Below are positions 57,284 through 64,000 of a stretch of DNA of 64,000 bases, piece by piece. The stretch is from Desulfotomaculum sp. Its GTDB lineage: Bacteria; Bacillota; Desulfotomaculia; Desulfotomaculales; Desulfallaceae. The notes under the pieces were generated by a model. The model saw nothing but the letters and a program-made list of their open reading frames with translations, was not told the DNA's origin and did no database searches. Each line of letters opens with the position of its first letter. The stretch's first letter is position 1. Position numbers and translations under genes: made by a program. The DNA lies in assembly GCA_016841675.1 (NCBI GenBank), contig JAENYQ010000005.1, positions 19,223 to 83,222 of the forward strand, given 5' to 3'.

Positions 57284-58126
57284 ATGCATAAAATACTTGT
57301 CACTGGCGCTAATGGCCAGCTTGGCCGGGCGATTAAAAGACTCTTTGGCGAAAAATACAGCCTGTTGCTCTGCGATTTGCCGGAGATGGACATAACCAGT
57401 TTAACTGCCTGCCGTAATGCTGTTCGGGAGTTTCAGCCGGACATTATCATCAATGCCGCCGCCTATACCAATGTGGAACGGGCCGAGGACGAGCCTGATG
57501 CAGTTTTTGCCGTCAACGCCGTTGGTGCACACAATCTGGCCCTTGCTTGCCGGGAGAGCGACGCAAAACTTATCCATATCAGCACTGACTACATCTTCGA
57601 CGGCAGTAGGGGAACGCCGTACGGTGAATATGATTCTCCCAACCCTATGTCGATTTACGGCAAAAGTAAGCTGTGGAGTGAAAACCTTATCCGGGATATC
57701 TGCGACCGCTTTTTTATTGTCCGCACTTCCTGGTTATATGGTGACGGACATAATTTCGTCCGCACTATGCTTCGTTTGGCCGAAGAACGTTCGGAAGTTA
57801 CTATAGTCGCCGACCAGCACGGCACCCCAACGTATGCCGGCGACCTGGCTGCTTTTTTAAAACAGCTAATGCATACCGAATATTACGGTATATACCACGC
57901 TACCAATGCAGGCAGTTGCACATGGTATGACTTTGCCTGTCAAATATTTGCATGCGCTGGCCGTACAACAGCCGTCCAACCCATCAAGACCGAAGCATAT
58001 CCGGTTAAAGCCAGGCGACCCCTTTATTCCGTTCTTGACAATAAGATGCTTCGCTTGCGCGGCTTTGCCCCTCTTCGCTCCTGGCAGGAAGCCCTGGCTG
58101 AATACATAAAGAACGGCTTGAAATAG
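57284..58126 (+). CDS. rfbD: dTDP-4-dehydrorhamnose reductase
   Basis: Last step in dTDP-L-rhamnose synthesis (RmlD): NAD(P)H-dependent reduction. About 280 residues from the ATG at 57284; the Rossmann motif TGANGQLGRAI, STDYIFDG and the YGKSKLWSE catalytic Tyr-x3-Lys are intact. An in-frame upstream start at 57257 is less likely. It is the first of four rhamnose genes in order rfbD-B-A-C. Confidence 0.95.
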   Translation: MHKILVTGANGQLGRAIKRLFGEKYSLLLCDLPEMDITSLTACRNAVREFQPDIIINAAAYTNVERAEDEPDAVFAVNAVGAHNLALACRESDAKLIHISTDYIFDGSRGTPYGEYDSPNPMSIYGKSKLWSENLIRDICDRFFIVRTSWLYGDGHNFVRTMLRLAEERSEVTIVADQHGTPTYAGDLAAFLKQLMHTEYYGIYHATNAGSCTWYDFACQIFACAGRTTAVQPIKTEAYPVKARRPLYSVLDNKMLRLRGFAPLRSWQEALAEYIKNGLK

Positions 58127-58173
58127 GTTTGCCGTGACCTTAAAAATTTAATTTTATTTTCGGAGGCATAACC

Positions 58174-59244
58174 ATGCATACCATTCTCGTCACCGGCGGT
58201 GCCGGTTTTATAGGCCCAAACTTTACCCGTCATATGCTTGATACATATAAAGACTTAACCATCATAAACCTAGATAAGCTTACCTATGCCGGAAACCTTG
58301 ATTCGCTGGCCGATTTAATGGACAATCCCCGACACATTTTTGTCCAGGGCGGCATTGAAGACCACTCGCTGGTTGAATATATCTTTACCCAGTACTGCCC
58401 TCAGGCGGCCGTAAATTTTGCTGCCGAGTCTCATGTTGACCGCTCCATCGAAGGTCCGGCGGCCTTTATCCAAACCAATATTGTGGGCACCTTCCGTCTG
58501 CTTGAGGCCGCCCGCGCCTACTGCCGTACCTTGCCGGAAGTGGAGCAGGGACAGTTTCGCTTTCTCCACGTTTCCACCGACGAAGTATACGGCTCTCTTG
58601 GCCCGGAAGGTTATTTCACCGAGGCCACGCCTTATGCTCCCAACTCGCCGTATTCTGCTTCTAAGGCCGCGTCCGACCACCTGGTAAGGGCCTGGTACCA
58701 TACCTATGGGTTGCCCATCCTCACTACTAATTGTTCCAACAACTATGGGCCGTACCAGTTTCCCGAAAAACTCATTCCTCTTATGATTCTCAACGCCCTC
58801 GACGGCAAACCGCTGCCCGTATATGGTGACGGACAGAATATCCGCGACTGGCTGTACGTCCGTGACCACTGTCGGGCTATCGACACTATCCTACTAAACG
58901 GTCGAACGGGCGAGGTCTATAATATTGGTGGTAACAGCGAAAAGACCAACCTGGAAATCGTCCATACCATTTGCGATATATTGGACGAAATGCGGCCAAA
59001 ATTGGACGGCGCATCATACCGCGCCCAAATAACTTTTGTTCCTGACCGACCCGGCCATGACCGGCGTTATGCCATTGATGCTTCTAAAATCAAACGCGAA
59101 CTCGGCTGGCAGCCGGTGGAAAACTTCGCTGACGGTATTAAAAAGACTATCGAGTGGTATCTGGCCAACCGCGTTTGGTGCGACAGGGTGACTGACGGCA
59201 GCTACCGCCGTGAGAGGTTGGGTCTTTGCGAAAAACTAGTGTAA
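58174..59244 (+). CDS. rfbB: dTDP-glucose 4,6-dehydratase
   Basis: Second step of dTDP-rhamnose synthesis (RmlB), 356 residues. [11 protein letters not shown] binds NAD; the [15 protein letters not shown] and [20 protein letters not shown] (Tyr-x3-Lys) motifs are present. The ATG follows CGGAGGC. Confidence 0.97.
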   Translation: MHTILVTGGAGFIGPNFTRHMLDTYKDLTIINLDKLTYAGNLDSLADLMDNPRHIFVQGGIEDHSLVEYIFTQYCPQAAVNFAAESHVDRSIEGPAAFIQTNIVGTFRLLEAARAYCRTLPEVEQGQFRFLHVSTDEVYGSLGPEGYFTEATPYAPNSPYSASKAASDHLVRAWYHTYGLPILTTNCSNNYGPYQFPEKLIPLMILNALDGKPLPVYGDGQNIRDWLYVRDHCRAIDTILLNGRTGEVYNIGGNSEKTNLEIVHTICDILDEMRPKLDGASYRAQITFVPDRPGHDRRYAIDASKIKRELGWQPVENFADGIKKTIEWYLANRVWCDRVTDGSYRRERLGLCEKLV

Positions 59245-59261
59245 GAATTTAGGAGTGACCT

Positions 59262-60146
59262 ATGATTAGAAAAGGTATAATATTGGCCGGCGGTTCGGGT
59301 ACCCGGCTCTACCCGCTTACGAAAACAGTTAGCAAACAGCTTATGCCCATTTACGATAAACCCATGGTATATTATCCTCTCAGCACTTTGATGCTGGCCG
59401 GGATAACGGAAATTCTGATCATAACAACACCCTATGACCAACGCCTGTTCCAAGAGCTTTTGGGTGACGGCAGCCAGTGGGGAATAAATATCCAGTATGC
59501 TATGCAGCCGTACCCGGGCGGCCTGGCCCAGGCTTTCATCATCGGACGAAACTTTGTCGGTAATGACAGTTGCGCCCTTATTTTAGGGGATAACATCTTC
59601 TATGGACACAGTCTTACAGACCACATGCGCCGTGCAACGTCCCAAAAAGAAGGCGCCACCGTTTTCGCTTACTGGGTCAGGGATCCCAAGCGCTACGGAG
59701 TGGTGGAGTTCGACGATAGTGGCCGGGCGACTAGCATTGAAGAAAAGCCGCAAAATCCACGTTCAAACTATGCCGTGACCGGACTGTATTTCTATGACAA
59801 CAGCGTGGTGGACATCGCTGCAGACCTTAAGCCCTCAGCCAGGGGTGAGCTGGAAATCACCGATGTAAACAGAATATACCTGGAAAATCGTAAGCTGAGG
59901 GTGGAAATACTTGGTCGCGGCTATGCTTGGTTGGACACCGGCACGCATGAGTCGCTCCTGGAGGCGGCCAACTTCATTGAGACCATTCAGAAGCGGCAAG
60001 GTCTAATGGTTGCCTGTCCAGAAGAGATCGCCTACCGTATGGGTTATATCGTCGCGGACAAACTGGCTGAACTGGCCGACCCCTTAAGCAAAAACAGCTA
60101 TGGCCAGTACCTCCTCAACCTGCTTAAAGGGGGCGGACTGTCGTGA
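59262..60146 (+). CDS. rfbA: Glucose-1-phosphate thymidylyltransferase
   Basis: First step of dTDP-rhamnose synthesis (RmlA), 294 residues. The [13 protein letters not shown] nucleotide-binding start, [11 protein letters not shown] and LGDNIFYG motifs are intact. The stop overlaps rfbC by four bases. Confidence 0.97.
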   Translation: MIRKGIILAGGSGTRLYPLTKTVSKQLMPIYDKPMVYYPLSTLMLAGITEILIITTPYDQRLFQELLGDGSQWGINIQYAMQPYPGGLAQAFIIGRNFVGNDSCALILGDNIFYGHSLTDHMRRATSQKEGATVFAYWVRDPKRYGVVEFDDSGRATSIEEKPQNPRSNYAVTGLYFYDNSVVDIAADLKPSARGELEITDVNRIYLENRKLRVEILGRGYAWLDTGTHESLLEAANFIETIQKRQGLMVACPEEIAYRMGYIVADKLAELADPLSKNSYGQYLLNLLKGGGLS

Positions 60147-60685
60147 AAGTAACTGAGACCAATCTACCCGGTGTGCTAATCTTTGAGCCTGATGTCTATG
60201 AAGACAGTCGGGGCTATTTCCTGGAAACCTGGAACTCTACTCGTTATGGAGCGTACAACCTGCCGGAAAAATTTGTGCAGGACAACCTTTCATTTTCCCA
60301 CCGCGGTGTCTTGCGAGGCCTTCATTATCAGCTGTCGCCCAGGGAGCAGGGAAAACTGGTAAGCGTGGTTGCAGGCGAGGTGTTTGATGTAGCGGTGGAT
60401 ACTCGCCGGAGTTCGCCTACCTTTGGACATTGGTTTGGTACTATACTTTCGGCTGAGAATAAAAAACAACTCTGGATACCGGTGGGTTTTGCCCATGGTT
60501 TTTTGGTACTATCAGAGTCGGCTGTGTTTCTTTATAAAGTTACGGAATATTATTCGCCTGCGCATGAGCGCTGCATCCGCTGGGATGATCCGCATATTGA
60601 CATCCGGTGGCCAATTGGACAAACTCCGGTTATTTCACCCAAGGATATGGCTGGAGCGTCTTGGACACATGCAGAGGTGTTTTAA
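60143..60685 (+). CDS. rfbC: dTDP-4-dehydrorhamnose 3,5-epimerase
   Basis: Third enzyme of the pathway (RmlC), a 180-residue cupin. [18 protein letters not shown] contains the active-site His and [11 protein letters not shown] is the second motif. The GTG start overlaps rfbA. The stop TAA shares its last base with the ATG of the next gene. Confidence 0.97.
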   Translation: MKVTETNLPGVLIFEPDVYEDSRGYFLETWNSTRYGAYNLPEKFVQDNLSFSHRGVLRGLHYQLSPREQGKLVSVVAGEVFDVAVDTRRSSPTFGHWFGTILSAENKKQLWIPVGFAHGFLVLSESAVFLYKVTEYYSPAHERCIRWDDPHIDIRWPIGQTPVISPKDMAGASWTHAEVF

Positions 60686-61515
60686 TGAACCCCAATCAAG
60701 CTCACTCCGCTAACCCTTGGGCAATGTTTATGAGCCTCTGGCGCAACCGCCAGCTTATTAGGCAGATGACCCGGCGTGATGTCGTGGGTCGCTACCGCGG
60801 CTCGATTATGGGATTGGCCTGGTCGTTTTTCAACCCGATTTTGATGCTTCTTGTCTACACATTTGTCTTTTCCGTCGTATTCAAGGCACGCTGGGGTGTG
60901 GGCGGGGAAGAAAGCAGAGCTGACTTTGCCATCATTTTATTTGTAGGTATGATTGTGCACGGCCTTATTGCCGAATGCATTAACCGCGCGCCGGGGTTGA
61001 TACTGTCCAATGTCAATTATGTCAAAAAGGTGGTCTTCCCCTTGGAAATTCTATCATTAGTAGCCCTAGGGTCGGCGCTTTTCAATTGTTTTGTGAGCAC
61101 TACTGTCTTATTGCTGGCGCAGTTCGCAATCAACCATATTTTTTCCTGGACTAGTTTTGTTTTTCCGCTGGTGCTGTTGCCCCTTATCTTTACCAGTATG
61201 GGCATAGCTTGGTTTCTAGCATCGTTGGGAGTCTATGTGCGCGATATAGGACAGATTACCGGTATTTTTACTACAGTGCTTTTATTTCTCTCGCCCATAT
61301 TCTATCCGGTATCGGCATTGCCGAAGGAATACCAAGGCTTGATGCAGCTAAATCCGCTTGCATTTATCATCGAAGAAAGCCGCAAGGTATTGGTTTTCGG
61401 TAGAATGCCCGATTGGTTTGCTGTGGGTATAGCAATGCTGGTGGGCCTCGGCATTGCCGCTGCCGGCTTTTGGTGGTTCCAGAAAACTCGAAAGGGGTTT
61501 GCGGATGTCCTCTGA
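60685..61515 (+). CDS. wzm: Polysaccharide ABC exporter permease (Wzm/TagG-like)
   Basis: Membrane part of an ABC-2 exporter that flips finished lipid-linked glycan. About 276 residues with six membrane helices; the N-terminal amphipathic part RQMTRRDVVGRYRGSIMGLAWSFFNP and the LSPIFYPVSALP segment are characteristic. The ATG at 60685 overlaps the rfbC stop and is preceded by GAGGTG. A start at 60607 would place 26 extra residues inside rfbC and is rejected. Confidence 0.94.
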   Translation: MNPNQAHSANPWAMFMSLWRNRQLIRQMTRRDVVGRYRGSIMGLAWSFFNPILMLLVYTFVFSVVFKARWGVGGEESRADFAIILFVGMIVHGLIAECINRAPGLILSNVNYVKKVVFPLEILSLVALGSALFNCFVSTTVLLLAQFAINHIFSWTSFVFPLVLLPLIFTSMGIAWFLASLGVYVRDIGQITGIFTTVLLFLSPIFYPVSALPKEYQGLMQLNPLAFIIEESRKVLVFGRMPDWFAVGIAMLVGLGIAAAGFWWFQKTRKGFADVL

Positions 61516-62899
61516 CGAAATGGCTATTAGTGTTAGTAATCTTTCCAAATGTTATCACATATATGACCGTTCACAGGATCGGCTTAAGCAATATATTTTC
61601 CCGCGTTTGCACAGGCTCGTGGGTAGGCAGCCTCAAAACCTCTTTCGCGAGTTCTGGGCGCTCAAAGACGTCTCGTTCGAGGTTAAAAAAGGTGAAACCG
61701 TTGGCATCATCGGCCGCAACGGCTCAGGTAAATCCACCCTGCTGCAGATCGTCTGCGGTACCCTTACCCCAACCGGCGGCACAGTGGAGGCCAATGGCCG
61801 CGTTGCAGCCCTCCTAGAACTCGGCTCAGGCTTCAACCCGGAGTTCACGGGACGCGAAAACGCGTATATGAACGGTGCAGTGCTCGGCCTTAAAAAAGAG
61901 GAAATTGATGCTCGTTTTGATGACATCGCCGCCTTTGCAGATATAGGTGAATTTATTGACCAGCCGGTTAAAATGTACTCAAGTGGGATGGTCGTACGGC
62001 TAGCTTTTTCAGTGGCTATCAATGTTGATCCTGAGATATTAATTGTTGATGAAGCTTTGTCAGTGGGGGACGAGCTTTTCCAGCGAAAGTGCTTTTCCCG
62101 TATTGAGGCTATTCGTAATAATGGCGCTACAATCCTTTTTGTTTCGCATTCTGGCAGTACTATAGTTGAGCTGTGTAACTGGGCGATGCTTTTGGATGCA
62201 GGTAAAAAACTGGCAATTGGCTCTCCTAAACAAATTGTCGGACGCTACCAAAAGTTGCTGTATGCTCCGGCAGATAAGCAAGAGGCTATTCGGGAACAAA
62301 TCCGGGGAATGAACGAAAACCTTGTACTTCCTGAAAAGGGCAATCAGATTAAATCAAAAGAGCACCCTGAATTGGTGGAGGATAAAAAACCCCTAAAAGA
62401 GATTTTTGATCCTTATCTTAAGCCTAGTAGTACTATTGAATACGAATCCCGTGGAGCTTATATTGAATCTCCAGCGGTGTTAACTTTTACTGGTGAAAGA
62501 GTTAATAACCTTATTCGAGGAAAAACCTATCGCTACGTTTATACAGTGCGATTCTCGAAAGGTGCGAGCAATGTGCGTTTTGGTATGCTGATTAAGACTA
62601 TCTCTGGTGTCGAATTGGGCGGTGGAGTATCTGCTAGCTCAATTAGTGATGGTTTGATTTACGTTAAGGCGGGTTCCATTTATCGTGTGGAACTCCGCTT
62701 TCAATGTGCATTGAATCCGGGAGTATATTTTCTTAATGCAGGTGTAGTTGGTGTTGTAAATAGTAGTGAGACCTTTCTACACCGCTTGATTGATGTTGCT
62801 ATGTTCCGGGTAATGCCGGATACAGAAAACTTGGCGACAGGTATAGTTGACTTTGGTTGTTTTCCAGAGCTTGAGCTCCTTGAGGAGCGTAAACTATGA
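61505..62899 (+). CDS. wzt: Polysaccharide ABC exporter ATPase with glycan-binding C-terminal domain (Wzt-like)
   Basis: ATPase of the exporter, about 464 residues. Walker A GRNGSGKST, signature SSGMVVRLAFSVA and Walker B ILIVDEAL. A linker (about 270-305) leads to a C-terminal beta-sandwich (about 310-464) of the Wzt_C type, which in O-antigen systems recognises the modified end of the chain before export. That makes a chain-end modification enzyme likely, and the sulfotransferase-like gene follows directly. The ATG overlaps the permease end; its own stop overlaps the next ATG (ATGA). Confidence 0.93.
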   Translation: MSSDEMAISVSNLSKCYHIYDRSQDRLKQYIFPRLHRLVGRQPQNLFREFWALKDVSFEVKKGETVGIIGRNGSGKSTLLQIVCGTLTPTGGTVEANGRVAALLELGSGFNPEFTGRENAYMNGAVLGLKKEEIDARFDDIAAFADIGEFIDQPVKMYSSGMVVRLAFSVAINVDPEILIVDEALSVGDELFQRKCFSRIEAIRNNGATILFVSHSGSTIVELCNWAMLLDAGKKLAIGSPKQIVGRYQKLLYAPADKQEAIREQIRGMNENLVLPEKGNQIKSKEHPELVEDKKPLKEIFDPYLKPSSTIEYESRGAYIESPAVLTFTGERVNNLIRGKTYRYVYTVRFSKGASNVRFGMLIKTISGVELGGGVSASSISDGLIYVKAGSIYRVELRFQCALNPGVYFLNAGVVGVVNSSETFLHRLIDVAMFRVMPDTENLATGIVDFGCFPELELLEERKL

Positions 62900-64000
62900 G
62901 ACAAACAGGTATTGAAATGAATAACATAAGATTGATTGTTGTTTTAGGAATGCACCGTAGTGGCACCAGTGCGATTACGCGAGGGCTTCAGGTTATTGGA
63001 GTCGGGCTTGGTGACAGGTTGATGCCGCCTTTAAAAGGAAATAATGATAAAGGTTTTTTTGAGGATATCGATATTAATTCGCTCAATATTGAGATGCTGC
63101 AGGTACTTGGAAGCGATTGGCACTATCTTTTTCCAATCGAAGCCACCGATGTAGAGGAGTTACGCAAAAAAGGATATATTCTCCGTGCTGTTGAACTACT
63201 TCGTCGGAAAATTTGCAATGCTCCAATTTTTGGATTTAAAGACCCACGTATGGCAAAACTGCTTCCATTCTGGAAAGAGGTATTTGCTTATTGTCAATTT
63301 GACGTGAGATATGTTTTGGCACTCCGCCACCCTCTTAGTGTAGTCAAGTCTCTGTCAAAACGTGACGGATTTGATTTTGAAAAAAGCTATATGCTTTGGC
63401 TTGGGCATGTCCTTACTAGTCTATCAAACACTGAGGGACAAAAGCGCGTGCTTGTTGATTATGACCGCTTAATGCAAGCCCCTGAAAGAGAGTTAAAGCG
63501 AATAGCTGAATGTCTTGCTTTAGAAATAAATCTTAAGGAGTTGCAAAACTACAAATCAGAATTCCTTGACGAGAAATTAAGGCATACTGTATATGTTCTA
63601 AATGATCTGTTATTGGATGACTCCTGTCCCCCTCTAGTGTGTGAAATTTATACTGTTATGCTAGATGCTGCTAAAGGTAAGAGGCGGTTAGAAGATGTTA
63701 CGCTACAGACTAAAATAGCTACTTGGATTAACGAATTCGTGCGTCTCAAATCAATTTTACTACTAGTTGATAAGGTTTTTGAACAATTAGCCAACCTCAA
63801 CCAGGTGATAGTCGACCGGGATGGGCAGTTAGCCAACCTCAGCCAGGTGATAGTCGACCGGGATGGGCAGTTAGCCAACCTCAGCCAGGTGATAGTCGAC
63901 CGGGATGGGCAGTTAGCCAATCTCAGCCAGGTGATAGCCGACCGCGATGGGCAGTTAGCCAATCTCAGCCAGGTGATAGCCGACCGCGATGGGCAGTTAG
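62896..64000 (+). CDS. Sulfotransferase-like protein with tandem coiled-coil repeats (3' end outside window)
   Basis: The frame is open from ATG 62896 to the window edge (368 codons). The N-terminal 280 residues resemble PAPS-dependent sulfotransferases: a P-loop-like GMHRSGTSAI near residue 20 would bind the 5' phosphosulfate and LRHPLSVVKSLSKRDG (about 145-160) the 3' phosphate; FKDPRMAKLLP fits the fold. From about residue 297 the protein consists of 14-residue repeats (QLANLSQVIVDRDG), five full copies before the edge. Such repeats form a long helical rod. Nothing shows what follows; glycosyl- or methyltransferase domains are possible. Position after wzt suggests a role in ending or modifying the glycan chain. 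Confidence 0.75.
   Translation, partial: MRQTGIEMNNIRLIVVLGMHRSGTSAITRGLQVIGVGLGDRLMPPLKGNNDKGFFEDIDINSLNIEMLQVLGSDWHYLFPIEATDVEELRKKGYILRAVELLRRKICNAPIFGFKDPRMAKLLPFWKEVFAYCQFDVRYVLALRHPLSVVKSLSKRDGFDFEKSYMLWLGHVLTSLSNTEGQKRVLVDYDRLMQAPERELKRIAECLALEINLKELQNYKSEFLDEKLRHTVYVLNDLLLDDSCPPLVCEIYTVMLDAAKGKRRLEDVTLQTKIATWINEFVRLKSILLLVDKVFEQLANLNQVIVDRDGQLANLSQVIVDRDGQLANLSQVIVDRDGQLANLSQVIADRDGQLANLSQVIADRDGQL
63784..64000 (+). repeat. 42-bp in-frame tandem repeat
   Basis: Five full units (63784, 63826, 63868, 63910, 63952) and the start of a sixth at 63994. Units 2 and 3 are identical; units 4 and 5 are identical to each other and differ from 2-3 at three positions, indicating recent duplication in blocks. 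The array continues beyond the window. Confidence 0.95.

Noticed and set aside
63648..64000. CRISPR-like array or antisense repeat protein
   Set aside because: The 42-bp units are contiguous without spacers and in frame with the sense gene; the antisense frame is a by-product of the repeats.

Overview
The window looks like chromosome from a spore-forming, anaerobic Firmicute of the Peptococcaceae (Desulfotomaculum/Pelotomaculum type). This is inferred from a murA-spoIID-spoIIID-mbl block, an eight-gene F1Fo operon preceded by atpZ and atpI, frequent TTG/GTG starts with strong AGGAGG sites, SLH-domain and 'copper amine oxidase N-terminal' (stalk) surface proteins, and a TAXI-TRAP transporter beside a UbiD decarboxylase and an IclR regulator. 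No rRNA, tRNA or CRISPR array was recognised.

Layout. 1-7.4 kb: minus-strand TAXI-TRAP uptake genes (permease cut by the window edge), a decayed MFS transporter, a UbiD-type decarboxylase and a divergent IclR regulator with a perfect 19-bp palindrome between them; the gaps hold decayed sequence and MITE-like elements. 7.4-8.0 kb: the 3' end (domains V-VI) of a group II intron and a long palindrome. 8.0-15.7 kb: atpZ-I-B-E-F-H-A-G-D-C. 15.9-20.3 kb: murA, spoIID, spoIIID, mbl. 20.6-24.8 kb: a very large cell-wall subtilase with three SLH domains. 24.9-25.3 kb: hicB with a broken hicA. 25.4-27.2 kb: anti-sigma and ECF sigma genes (minus strand). 27.9-37.2 kb: a surface-protein island (S-layer-like protein, TolC-like protein, two further stalk-domain proteins, one SLH protein). 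37.2-40.3 kb: a repeat-rich segment with a REP-associated transposase (RAYT), vapBC and an Rpn-like nuclease. 40.4-45.4 kb: MarR regulator, RND adaptor and RND pump. 45.7-51.9 kb: a signalling cluster of two kinases, a CheR methyltransferase and a lone receiver. 52.1-64 kb: a glycan cluster (ligase/polymerase, WbaP-like initiator, GT2, rmlDBAC, Wzm/Wzt exporter, sulfotransferase with tandem coiled-coil repeats, cut by the window edge) resembling S-layer protein glycosylation loci.

How it fits together. The clearest new signal is a promoter motif, GGAAC-N18-GTCWAA, with identical spacing at five places: in front of the ECF sigma gene itself, twice in tandem before the S-layer-like gene, and before two stalk-domain surface genes. 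A sixth near-match lies before the SLH subtilase. This predicts a local, autoregulated ECF regulon for the cell surface. The glycan cluster at the right end may decorate the same surface proteins, and its last gene combines a possible chain-capping enzyme with a repeat-built coiled coil. A second theme is repeat biology: a REP family (GGTGCCTGGCACTCC...ATTCGACA) clustered around its presumed RAYT, near-perfect 70-80-bp palindromes flanking the ATP synthase/murA genes, and a GTCATTCT...GAAGAATCT family.
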